Shown: positions 18,893 to 28,193, counted from the first letter of the stretch. The stretch is DNA of 32,591 nucleotides from Ruminiclostridium sp. (GCA_012027035.1 VEPD01000047.1:1-32591), one strand, 5' to 3'. The notes: generated from the letters alone by a model not told the origin. Numbers and translations: made by a program.

Positions 18893-21800
18893 ATGAACAG
18901 AGTTAAAGCAAGAAATCTAGTTATATTATTTTTACTGTTATTCTGTACACTATCCCTTCCATTAAACACACTGGCGACTGATAAATTATCAGAAGACAGG
19001 ATAAGTAAAATTGAGTCATTTATCAAAAAACAAATGAAAGAGGGAAAAATTCCGGGGATATCGGTTGTGATAGTGAATGGAGACGAAACCATATATGAAA
19101 AGGGCTTCGGTTATGCTGAGCTAAAAACGAAGCGCCCGGTTACTTCAGAAACACTTTTTGAACTTGGCTCTACCAGTAAAGCTTTTACAGGCTTAGGGGT
19201 GCTACAGCTTCAAAGTAAGGGCTTGATAAAACTAAGCGATCCTGTAGGCAAGTATCTACCTTGGTTTAAGGTAAAGTATATAGGCGAATATGGGGATAAA
19301 AAAGTAGACAGCTATGTTGAAATTACACTTGAACAGTTGTTGCACCATACAAGCGGCATTCCTTTTAAGTCCATAGGGGATATTCCGATAGCTGATGGTG
19401 ATAATGCCTTAGAAGAAACTATTAAAGCATTGATTGATACAAAGCTTGATTTTTACCCCGGTGAGAAGTTTCAGTATACAACTATAAATTATGATATTCT
19501 AGGGTTAATAATTCAGCAAGTATCAGGTATACCCTTTGAGGAATATATGAAGAAAAATATTTTACAGCCGCTTAGATTGAGTAGTACATATGTATTTGGT
19601 CAGGAAGCGGCTTTACATGATATGGCAGTAGGCTATAAAGTAGGATTCTTAAGACCTATGGAATTTAATGCTCCCATCTACCGCGGTAATACTCCGGCAG
19701 GCTATTTTATTACAAATGCGCAGGATATGGCTAAATGGCTTAAAATACAGCTGCAAACAGACATCCCATCGGGTTTTGATAGAAATTTAATTGACCAATC
19801 GCATATACCGGATCATACGGTTGCACCAGGTGGGGATGCTTCCTCATATGCCTGTGGCTGGTCGATATTTCAAAAAGGGAATGGAGAGATTTCACATAGC
19901 GGAAATAATCCTAACTTTGCTTCGTACATAGTGTTTAGACCCGGAGAAAAACTTGGGGTCGCTGTGTTAGCTAATATGAATTCTGCTTATGTACAGAATA
20001 TAGGGCAAGGGATTTGCGATATACTTATTAGCAAAAAACCGGTCAAATTTGTATCAGACATGTATCAAAATATTGATAATGCTGCGACTGTAATTATATG
20101 TATTACTATTCCTTTATTTTTAATTACTTTATACTACTTACTGTTTTCACTTATTCAATTCTTTAGAAGGCAACGAAAACTTCAAGGGAGTATAACAGGC
20201 ATTCTAGTGAAGCTAAGTTTTCTGGTATTGTTTCTGGCAGGAGTGGGTTATTGCTTCTATCATATACCCGATGTTTTGTATTGGGGGTTGGCTTGGAGTT
20301 TTGTTAGGGTATGGGCACCTCAAAGTTTTATAACTGCTATCATTTCTTTGTTTTCTGCTATTACATTATTTGGTATATATTATTTGTTTACAAATACCTT
20401 TCAAAAAGCTAATGATAAAGCACTGTTTCCTACTATTATCTTAAGTATAGTTAGTGGTTTTGGAAATGCATTGATTATATTTATTATTAATGAAGCTTTA
20501 AATAGAACTGATGAGTTTCAGGGTGGATTGTTGCTATTTTTTATTATGGGTATTATAGTTTATATATTTGGGCAGAGGCTGGTGAGGACACGCTTAATTA
20601 CTCTAACTAATGAATTGGTATATAGCAAAAGAGTTGAATTAACAAATAAGATTTTAAATGCGTCATTTCAGGAGTTTGAGACAATAGAAAGTGGTAAAAT
20701 TTATGCCAGTTTGAATAATGATACAGAAACAATAAGCAACTTTGCTAATATTATTATTACAGGCTTTACAAATCTAGTAACCCTTGCTTGTTGCTTCGTA
20801 TATTTAGGAATTATAAACTTTTTTGGACTACTGATTTCTATATTAGCTATATTCATTTCTGCAAGCCTATACTATTTTGTGAGTAAATCAGCGAATAGGC
20901 TATGGGAACAGACAAGAGATATCCAAAATATATTCTTCAAGTTTATAAACGATTTAATTAATGGGTTTAAAGAGCTTGTTATACATAATCTTAAACGGGA
21001 TGAATTTGAGCAGGATATGAAAAATAGCTGTAGAATTTACAAGGACAAGCGTACTAAAGCTGATTTAAAATTTACAAATGTTTTTGTTGTAGGAGAATTG
21101 CTGTTTACTTTTGTAATTGGTGTTGCTGCCTTTGTTTTCCCAATATTGTTTAAAGAGATTCAGAATTCTTCTTTAAGAAATTATATATTCGTGTTTTTAT
21201 ATATGACAGGTCCTGTTAGAGCTATCTTAAACACCATACCTAATGCTGTTCAGGTGAAAATTAGCTGGAATAGGTTAAATGCTCTGGCTAATCAGCTTAA
21301 TACAATAAAATTGGAACAACAGAAGACGGGATGTGTTGATGAAGATTCAATTGAGCTACAAATAAAAGGGATAGAGTATAAGTATAAGAATAAAGAAAGT
21401 GAATCATTTTCGGTTGGCCCAGTAAGTTTTATGTTTAAATCAGGTGAGATTGTGTTTATTACAGGAGGAAATGGAAGTGGGAAGTCAACACTGGCAAAGC
21501 TGATAACCGGGTTGTATGTGCCGGATAGCGGAGAGATATTGCTAAACGGAGAGAGTATCGACTCAAGACGATTGAGCCAGAGATACTCTACTGTATTCAG
21601 TGATTTTTACCTTTTTGATAAGTTATATGGGGTAGATTGTACGAGTAAGTTGAAAGATATTGAGAAGTACTTAAAAATTCTCCAGCTAGACGATAAACTG
21701 CAAATTGACAATAGAGCTTTTACAACAATTAAGCTTTCTACAGGACAAAGAAAGAGGCTGGCTCTGCTGGTGAGCTATCTTGAAGACCGTCCCATTTACT

Positions 21801-21991
21801 TGTTCGATGAGTGGGCAGCAGACCAAGATCCAGAATTTAGAATGTTCTTTTACTGCAACTTGCTCACAGAGCTTAAGAACAAGGGGAAATGTGTTATTGT
21901 AATTACGCATGATGACCGCTATTTTAATATTGCAGATAGGTTGATTAAGATGGAGATGGGGAAGATTGAGAATATTAATTTAACTATGTAA
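18893..21991 (+). CDS. S12 (beta-lactamase-like) peptidase fused to cyclic-peptide-type ABC exporter; ClbP/XcnG/ZmaM-like
   Basis: Signal-like N-terminus (NLVILFLLLFCTLSLPLNTLA). SxxK as STSK (19169-19180), HSG motif ISHSGNNPNF, three predicted TM helices, then ABC TMD. Walker A GGNGSGKST, LSTGQ, and SyrD/PvdE-type Walker B YLFDEWAADQDPEFRMFFY. Confidence 0.9.
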   Translation: MNRVKARNLVILFLLLFCTLSLPLNTLATDKLSEDRISKIESFIKKQMKEGKIPGISVVIVNGDETIYEKGFGYAELKTKRPVTSETLFELGSTSKAFTGLGVLQLQSKGLIKLSDPVGKYLPWFKVKYIGEYGDKKVDSYVEITLEQLLHHTSGIPFKSIGDIPIADGDNALEETIKALIDTKLDFYPGEKFQYTTINYDILGLIIQQVSGIPFEEYMKKNILQPLRLSSTYVFGQEAALHDMAVGYKVGFLRPMEFNAPIYRGNTPAGYFITNAQDMAKWLKIQLQTDIPSGFDRNLIDQSHIPDHTVAPGGDASSYACGWSIFQKGNGEISHSGNNPNFASYIVFRPGEKLGVAVLANMNSAYVQNIGQGICDILISKKPVKFVSDMYQNIDNAATVIICITIPLFLITLYYLLFSLIQFFRRQRKLQGSITGILVKLSFLVLFLAGVGYCFYHIPDVLYWGLAWSFVRVWAPQSFITAIISLFSAITLFGIYYLFTNTFQKANDKALFPTIILSIVSGFGNALIIFIINEALNRTDEFQGGLLLFFIMGIIVYIFGQRLVRTRLITLTNELVYSKRVELTNKILNASFQEFETIESGKIYASLNNDTETISNFANIIITGFTNLVTLACCFVYLGIINFFGLLISILAIFISASLYYFVSKSANRLWEQTRDIQNIFFKFINDLINGFKELVIHNLKRDEFEQDMKNSCRIYKDKRTKADLKFTNVFVVGELLFTFVIGVAAFVFPILFKEIQNSSLRNYIFVFLYMTGPVRAILNTIPNAVQVKISWNRLNALANQLNTIKLEQQKTGCVDEDSIELQIKGIEYKYKNKESESFSVGPVSFMFKSGEIVFITGGNGSGKSTLAKLITGLYVPDSGEILLNGESIDSRRLSQRYSTVFSDFYLFDKLYGVDCTSKLKDIEKYLKILQLDDKLQIDNRAFTTIKLSTGQRKRLALLVSYLEDRPIYLFDEWAADQDPEFRMFFYCNLLTELKNKGKCVIVITHDDRYFNIADRLIKMEMGKIENINLTM

Positions 21992-22002
21992 AGGGATAAG
22001 AA

Positions 22003-23049
22003 ATGGAGAAGAAAGAAAGGCCAAAAATAAAATGTTTGGTATGGGATCTTGACAATACCATATGGAGTGGTGTACTGCTGGAGGATATAGAGGTCTACCT
22101 GCGTAACGATATAGCTGACACTATAAAGGAGATAGACAGTCGTGGTATACTTCAATCTATTGCAAGTAAGAATGAGTACGATACGGCGATGCTGAAGCTT
22201 AAGGAATTCGGCATAGACGAATATTTCATCTATCCACAGATAGGCTGGAATCCTAAATCAGCCTCAGTTAAGAGTATTTCACAGGCAATTAACATAGGGA
22301 CAGATACACTGGCTTTCATTGACGATCAGCAGTTTGAGCTAGACGAGGTAAAGTTTTCTCTGCCAGAGGTGTTGTGTATAGACTCGGCGAAGCTAGATGG
22401 GCTGTTGGGTATGCCTGAACTGAACCCGCGTTTTGTCACTAAGGACTCAAGGCTAAGAAGGTCTATGTATATAAGTGATATCAAACGAAATAAGGTGGAA
22501 GAAAGCTTTGAAGGTACTCAGGAAGAATTTCTTAAGTCACTAAATATGGTATTCACTATATCTCCTGTAGGAGATGGAGACTTACAGCGTGCGGAAGAAC
22601 TCACGGTGAGAACCCATCAGTTAAACGCAACAGGCTATACATATTCATACGAAGAGCTTGATAGCTTTCGCAAATCCGATAAACATAAGCTATTTATTGC
22701 AAGTTTGGAAGATAAGTATGGAACATATGGCAAAATAGGGCTGGTTCTTGTGGAGTGTCAGGAGCAGGTATGGGTTTTAAAGCTGCTACTCATGTCATGC
22801 CGTGTTATGTCTAGGGGGGTTGGGACTGTTATGCTTAACCACATAGTGAGACTTGCTAAAGAGACAGGGGTAAAGCTTAGAGCAGAGTTCATTCCCACGG
22901 ATCATAACAGGGTGATGTATATAACATATAAGTTTAGCGGATTCAAAGAGGTGGAGCAAAGGGAGGATATTTTAGTTTTTGAAAATGATTTTACGTATAT
23001 TTATCCTTTCCCCAAATATTTAAAAGTAAACACAATAGATAAGTTATAG
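22003..23049 (+). CDS. FkbH-like HAD-IIIC protein with GNAT-like C-terminus; putative glyceryl transferase to ACP
   Basis: KCLVWDLDNTIWSGVLLED, IASKNEYD, TLAFIDDQQFELDEV; C-terminal LLLMSCRVMSRGVGTVMLNHIVRLAKETG. Confidence 0.88.
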   Translation: MEKKERPKIKCLVWDLDNTIWSGVLLEDIEVYLRNDIADTIKEIDSRGILQSIASKNEYDTAMLKLKEFGIDEYFIYPQIGWNPKSASVKSISQAINIGTDTLAFIDDQQFELDEVKFSLPEVLCIDSAKLDGLLGMPELNPRFVTKDSRLRRSMYISDIKRNKVEESFEGTQEEFLKSLNMVFTISPVGDGDLQRAEELTVRTHQLNATGYTYSYEELDSFRKSDKHKLFIASLEDKYGTYGKIGLVLVECQEQVWVLKLLLMSCRVMSRGVGTVMLNHIVRLAKETGVKLRAEFIPTDHNRVMYITYKFSGFKEVEQREDILVFENDFTYIYPFPKYLKVNTIDKL

Positions 23050-23130
23050 TTTATAGCATAGTGTTAAAAGGTTAAATTGTCTTTAAAAATAAATTGATAA
23101 TATTATAGTAATAGTAAGGGCGGGAATATA

Positions 23131-24312
23131 ATGTTAAAATCTTTAAAAATAGACTACTATTCAAACGGATATAGCGGAATGCATACTAATTGTATTGATA
23201 ATCCAATTGCTGGAGCAGCAGGATATTATAATTATGACAACTATTTTTATTATAGTTTTTATTACAGTATATTTAAAAACTGGACAAGTTCAAAGAAATA
23301 TGATTGGCTAACTTTTAGGGAAGAAATCTTAGGCAAATTAGGATTAAGGTTGAAATTTAATGAAATTACAAATCCGTCTGAACTTATTGCTTCTATTAAA
23401 GAGAATATTGATAACAACTGTCCAATAGTGATGATTGTAAAATATTGTACATTATTTTTTTTAGGTTCATATTTAACTGACACTAAATTAAACCATGCTA
23501 TTGCTATAAGTGATTATGATTCAGAGAAAAAGATTATTGTTATAAGAGAGTGTCTCCTTAATAAGGAAGTAACGCAGAATGTGATGAGAGGTGACCCGTT
23601 TTTTAAATTGCAGTTGACAGAAGATTTAATATCGGATATGTGGCTAAAATCGAATAACTTTTTTAAGGATGACAAATATATTAAATTCAGATATCTTCTT
23701 ATATCAAAACTTCATGCCCAAGCTTTGAGAGAAAAGCATTTTGACATAAGTAAAAAAAATGAAATTATGGATGAAATCCGGAAGATAGACAGTGAGCTAT
23801 TTGTTTTATTAAATGAATTATACTTAGATAATAGACAGCAGCAGAAAGTGCGACTTTCTGAGAATGCATATAAAAAATTGGTTAACTATGCATTAGGAGC
23901 AGAAGCAACTGCCGATAGTGAATATAATCCTAATAATGATGTCCATTGCAAAGCATCCCAAGCAGTTGACGGTAAATGGGACATACCTGCAAAAGATATG
24001 TGGATTTCAACAAATTTAGGATCTACTCATTGGCTTAAGGCAGATATTGGTCAATCAAGAGCTATTATTAAATTTGTTATAAGGCATTGGAATGTTCCTG
24101 GTTATATCACTGTTGATTTTAAGATACAGGGAAGTTGTGATGGGAGAAAATGGAGAGACTTAGTGGTAATTAAAGGCAATGATTCTGATATTACGACTCA
24201 TGATATACCACCTTCCTTATATAGATTTTTCAGATTATATATTACTTATCCAGCGCTAAATGATTTTCATGCAAGAGTTTATGAATTTGAGGCATGGGGA
24301 GTTTCAGAGTAA
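23131..24312 (+). CDS. BtrH N-like (C39-like) protein fused to C-terminal discoidin/F5-8 type C domain
   Basis: Cys TNCIDNPIAGAAGYYNYDNY, His LNHAIAISDYD. C-terminal ALGAEATADSEYNPNNDVHCKASQAVDGKWD...WLKADIGQSRAIIKFVIRHW...FRLYITYPALNDFHARVYEFEAWG. Confidence 0.75.
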   Translation: MLKSLKIDYYSNGYSGMHTNCIDNPIAGAAGYYNYDNYFYYSFYYSIFKNWTSSKKYDWLTFREEILGKLGLRLKFNEITNPSELIASIKENIDNNCPIVMIVKYCTLFFLGSYLTDTKLNHAIAISDYDSEKKIIVIRECLLNKEVTQNVMRGDPFFKLQLTEDLISDMWLKSNNFFKDDKYIKFRYLLISKLHAQALREKHFDISKKNEIMDEIRKIDSELFVLLNELYLDNRQQQKVRLSENAYKKLVNYALGAEATADSEYNPNNDVHCKASQAVDGKWDIPAKDMWISTNLGSTHWLKADIGQSRAIIKFVIRHWNVPGYITVDFKIQGSCDGRKWRDLVVIKGNDSDITTHDIPPSLYRFFRLYITYPALNDFHARVYEFEAWGVSE

Positions 24313-24380
24313 ATATAAGGGGCGGAATATATAACTACTCTGAATAAATAAGTGTTTAGTAGGAGGATATTATTGCTCAT

Positions 24381-25154
24381 ATGCCAGTAGTATTATCTTA
24401 TAATGGAGAGGAAATATTTGTAGATGATATTGATTATGCTATAGCAAATCAGTATAAGTGGTATATAAGATATAAGAATGAAAGGGTCGATAGTGTTTAT
24501 ACTATTGTAAATGGACGCAGTACCGGTTTTTCAAGGATTGTATTAAATTTAGAAAAAGGTAAAGTTGCTTTTCATAAGAATGGTAACAGCCTTGATTATC
24601 GTAGAGATAACCTTTTGATCTGCGACAGGCATGAACTCGGCCATGTAGTTAATTATACAGGAGGGCAGTCCGGATATTATGGTGTAGTTCAAGTAAAAAG
24701 CAACTCCTGGGCGGTAAGAATCGTTAAGGGTAAAAATAAAAGTTATATTGGGACTTATAATGATCCTAGGGATGCAGCGATTGTTGCGGAATATATAGTT
24801 TTAGACAGGTATGGGAATATTGGGGGCAGAAATTTCCCTGAATTAAGCAGGGAAGAAATAGAAAAATTATTTATAATTGTACAAGAAAAATACGGTTATG
24901 ATATAAGAGAAAAATTATCGCGGCTTAAACAGGGTATAAAGCGTACTAATATTAAGACATCATCACGTTTTGTTGGTGTATCGTGGAATAAGGAAAAGGG
25001 CAAATGGGAAGCGAGGATACGATATAAAGGCAAAAAATTCCATTTGGGGTGTTTTGACGTTGAAGAGGATGCTGCGAAAGCACGAGACAGGAAAGCTGTT
25101 GAAATATACGGAGAACATGCTAATCTCAACTTCCCGGAGGAATTTTTAAAATGA
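24381..25154 (+). CDS. HNH-like protein with two AP2/ERF-type DNA-binding domains (homing-endonuclease-like)
   Basis: HNH-like AFHKNGNSLDYRRDNLLICDRHE. AP2-like SGYYGVVQVKSNSWAVRI...YIGTYNDPRDAAIVAEY and SRFVGVSWNKEKGKWEARIRYKGKKFHLGCFDVEEDAAKARD. Confidence 0.8.
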   Translation: MPVVLSYNGEEIFVDDIDYAIANQYKWYIRYKNERVDSVYTIVNGRSTGFSRIVLNLEKGKVAFHKNGNSLDYRRDNLLICDRHELGHVVNYTGGQSGYYGVVQVKSNSWAVRIVKGKNKSYIGTYNDPRDAAIVAEYIVLDRYGNIGGRNFPELSREEIEKLFIIVQEKYGYDIREKLSRLKQGIKRTNIKTSSRFVGVSWNKEKGKWEARIRYKGKKFHLGCFDVEEDAAKARDRKAVEIYGEHANLNFPEEFLK

Positions 25155-25206
25155 TAGTCTTTTGCTTGCCCATGTGGTTGACATAATATTATTACAGTTA
25201 ACTTTA

Positions 25207-25929
25207 TTACATATTATTCATGGTCTGCTTACTATGATAAACAATATTTTGCACTTCTTTTAAAAAACTTTCTATATTCCAATAGATGCTTTCGTTAGTA
25301 TTACTGTTTAGAGTGCAAATTGCATAAACAGTATCGCAGTCTAAAAAAGATTGATAAAAGTAAAATTCTCGTATTTCATAATCTACAGAAACATTAATAT
25401 CGCTGCTTTCTATCCTTATAGTGAAAGAATTCAACGGTATACTCAGGCCTTTTCCTTCTGTTTTGATATAACTTTCCTTTAAAGTCCAGATCATATAGAA
25501 ATACTGCAACTTCATTTCTTCGGGCTGGTTTATAAGCGATATATATTCATCTCTTGAGAAAAATCTTTCAGCGATTTTAAAATCAATTGGTTTTATCATT
25601 TCTACGTCTATACCTATAACATTATCATCTACTGCACAAACCACCCAATTTCCTGAATGAGAAATATTAAAATGGATTCCATTTGGCTCATGCAGTACCG
25701 GTTTTCCATACTCATTTGTTCCAAAAACTAACCCCCTATTTTTGATGCCCAACCTTTTGCAAATAGCATATCTTGCCAAAACATCACCAAGAAGAGTCCT
25801 TTGTGCATCTTCGAACCTATAAAACCGGCTTATCCGTTCTTTCTTTTCATCTGATACACAGGTCAACAGCCTGTCAAAATCATCTTTTTCTATATTCCTG
25901 TCAATTTTCAAAATATAAGTATCAAGCAT
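25207..25929 (-). CDS. Sfp-type 4'-phosphopantetheinyl transferase
   Basis: GKPVLHEPNGIHFNISHSGNWVVCAVDDNVIGIDVEMI and FYMIWTLKESYIKTEGKGLSIPLNSF are canonical Sfp motifs. Confidence 0.93.
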   Translation of the reverse strand: MLDTYILKIDRNIEKDDFDRLLTCVSDEKKERISRFYRFEDAQRTLLGDVLARYAICKRLGIKNRGLVFGTNEYGKPVLHEPNGIHFNISHSGNWVVCAVDDNVIGIDVEMIKPIDFKIAERFFSRDEYISLINQPEEMKLQYFYMIWTLKESYIKTEGKGLSIPLNSFTIRIESSDINVSVDYEIREFYFYQSFLDCDTVYAICTLNSNTNESIYWNIESFLKEVQNIVYHSKQTMNNM

Positions 25930-26281
25930 CTACAGTTTTGTCCTTTACAGTTTTCAATTCTTTCAAAACCATCTCATAAGAATGGTCAATCATCCACTTT
26001 ATCTCGGAATCTGGAACTGATCCATCTATAATAACAGTGTTCCAGTCTTCTTCGTTGAGGAAAAAGTCTCTTTGTACAGCAGGGTATTGGTGATGGAGTG
26101 TCTCAGATACATAATGGTCACATTTTAGAGTCAGATGAATCTTGCTACTCTTAACAGCGATAAGAGCAAATATTTTGTTGCTGGACTTAAAAGCTACAGG
26201 TTCCGTACCGAAAGGATAAACTTCATAAGCTCCCGGCCTGGATAAACAATACTGTTTTATTACATCAAATGAAACTACCAT
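25922..26281 (-). CDS. MmcQ/YjbR family protein
   Basis: CLSRPGAYEVYPFGTEPVAFKSSNKIFALIAV...HLTLKCDHYVSETL...LNEEDWNTVIIDGSVPDSEIKWMIDHSYEMV. Overlaps the PPTase gene by 8 bp. Confidence 0.8.
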   Translation of the reverse strand: MVVSFDVIKQYCLSRPGAYEVYPFGTEPVAFKSSNKIFALIAVKSSKIHLTLKCDHYVSETLHHQYPAVQRDFFLNEEDWNTVIIDGSVPDSEIKWMIDHSYEMVLKELKTVKDKTVDA

Positions 26282-26883
26282 AATATTATTCAGCATCTCC
26301 TTATAAAAATCCTACACCATAATGCCCCATTACAAGTTCATCACAAGCTGGCTCCAAAGCTGCACCACCTGATATATATGCTTTACCGGTATATGCTGGT
26401 ATCCGGAGTTTACAGACTTAACCCTGGATTCACTTTTCATGATCTTTTTATACTCACAAAATACTATCCTGACATTATGAAGACAAGATAGTCGCTAACA
26501 ATATAATAATCGAAATGGGTATTCTTGTATATACAAATTTTCTATTTGATTGGAATACAACAATTTAGACCCAATTTAGAAATATATGTAAAAAATACAG
26601 GAAATAGTTGTAATATTGTGGAATTTATAGTAAAATACTATTATTGTGTCGATTGGGTTAATGATGCAAGTTTAGATATATGGGTGGAAAATGGAGAATA
26701 TGAAATACAGAACATTGAACCTTTCAAATAAATATTTTGTAAGATATGATGTTCAACCTATATATATATTTATCGGGGGAGGGAGCGTGATGCCGTTGAA
26801 CTCAATCTATGATGAATAAAAGGCTCCTTTGCAGTTTCCTCTCATCACAAAAAATGTGGTGATGTTGCTAATAACAATTGAAT

Positions 26884-26978
26884 TATCAGCGCTAAGGGCA
26901 AACCTGTTGAAAAGCAGGGACGCAAAGCCATAGGGTCTAAGGTGCTTACCGCACTATGACAGCCTGGTTGCCGCAGGA
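26884..26978 (+). ncRNA. GEMM-I riboswitch aptamer (c-di-GMP-I class)
   Basis: AAGGGCAAACCTGTTGAAAAGCAGGGACGCAAAGCCATAGGGTCTAAGG...CTATGACAGCCTGGTTGCC matches the GEMM-I core. Confidence 0.88.
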
Positions 26979-26994
26979 CAAACGTGTCAATCAT

Positions 26995-27024
26995 ACCTGC
27001 CCTTTCTTAGCGGCAGGTTTTTTT
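26995..27024 (+). terminator. Intrinsic terminator (riboswitch expression platform)
   Basis: ACCTGCC (26995-27001), loop, GGCAGGT (27012-27018), then a 7-T run. Confidence 0.85.
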
Positions 27025-27450
27025 GTCTTCTGAGCACGGTGTTCATAGGCTTTAGGGCTGAAAGCCCGCCAGATATCAGTCAAAGGTGATGTGAACTCTA
27101 AAAGGAGCTGGCACAGGATGCCGACATTATGCACAGAAGACATATCGTTATCTTGTCTTCTTCCCATAAAAAGATTTTATCCAATAACTATTGAGCACCA
27201 TGGACATATTTCTACAAAATATGACTGTGATATGGATGGCATTATTCTCATAACTTTTGTTTTTCAAGTGAGGTACTGACAATGGAAAATGTTATTTTAG
27301 TAAAAAAGTTAAAATAGCTTTTGTAAAGGGGCATAAAGGCCATATTTATATTAAGGTCGGTTGTTTCATCGAACCCGATGACCTTCCACCCGTATGTAAT
27401 ACTTCGCAATTTTCAACGTTTCTACAATTCAATATAACTCACAAAGACCT

Positions 27451-27492
27451 GAAAACCGCAATTTGTTTAACGCAGATTGCGGTTTTCTTTTT
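27451..27492 (+). terminator. Intrinsic terminator-like hairpin
   Basis: GAAAACCGCAAT (27451-27462) / ATTGCGGTTTTC (27476-27487), followed by TTTTT. Confidence 0.7.
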
Positions 27493-27688
27493 GTCAAAAA
27501 TACTCTTTTTTCGACTTCCGATATGTCAAGAATATTCTCTTTTTTTACATTTTGTGCCTTCCGTATGTCAGATTATAATCAGATACTTTATGTCCTTCCG
27601 GTCGGATATAAAGTGTGCGGAAATAGCAAACAGGCCAAGCTTTTTTGCACTTTTAAGGTATTCGTCAGGGTGCCGCTCTCCTCCTTTA

Positions 27689-27720
27689 TTTCTGATTTTG
27701 AGATTTTCAAAAATCAGAAA
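27689..27720 (+). promoter_or_regulatory. 11-bp perfect inverted repeat just upstream of the RBS of the sigma-like gene
   Basis: TTTCTGATTTT (27689-27699) / AAAATCAGAAA (27710-27720), followed by TGGAGGAATAGGAAATG. Confidence 0.65.
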
Positions 27721-27734
27721 TGGAGGAATAGGAA

Positions 27735-28166
27735 ATGCCAGAAGAAAACAAATACACCCTGCTGGTTAATAAAAAGCGGATTCCCGTGACCGAGGAAGTC
27801 TATAGGGCATATTATCAGCTAAAAGAGCGGGAAGATTATTTAGACAAGCTCTCCCAAAAGTACAACATGTCCTTTGAAGAATGTGAGGAAAAGGGAATTC
27901 AAGTCGATTACTTATTGGCCTCGGAACAATCCATAGAGGACAATCTTATTGAGGCGGAGGACAAGCTTATCAAGGCAGAGATGCTTGCAAAGCTGACGGA
28001 AGTGATGGGAAAGCTGTCCGGGCAGGAGTTATCGATGATTAATGAATTGTTTTTCAAAGGGAAAAGTGAACGCCAATTGGCGCGGCAGTTGGGCGTTTAT
28101 CAATATGCCGTCCATAAAAGGAAGGTGCGGATTCTTGAAAAACTAAAAAAACTTTTAGAAATTTAA
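27735..28166 (+). CDS. Sigma-70 region 4-like HTH protein, mobile-element type
   Basis: C-terminal HTH LSGQELSMINELFFKGKSERQLARQLGVYQYAVHKRKVRILEKLKKLL; RBS GGAGG. Confidence 0.75.
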   Translation: MPEENKYTLLVNKKRIPVTEEVYRAYYQLKEREDYLDKLSQKYNMSFEECEEKGIQVDYLLASEQSIEDNLIEAEDKLIKAEMLAKLTEVMGKLSGQELSMINELFFKGKSERQLARQLGVYQYAVHKRKVRILEKLKKLLEI

Positions 28167-28193
28167 AAAAAATTTAATATTTTGGGTGTTCAC

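Noticed and set aside
27463-27789. Overlapping plus ORFs 27463-27789 and 27491-27769
   Set aside because: They start within or just after a terminator hairpin and overlap the better-supported 27735 gene; no motifs.
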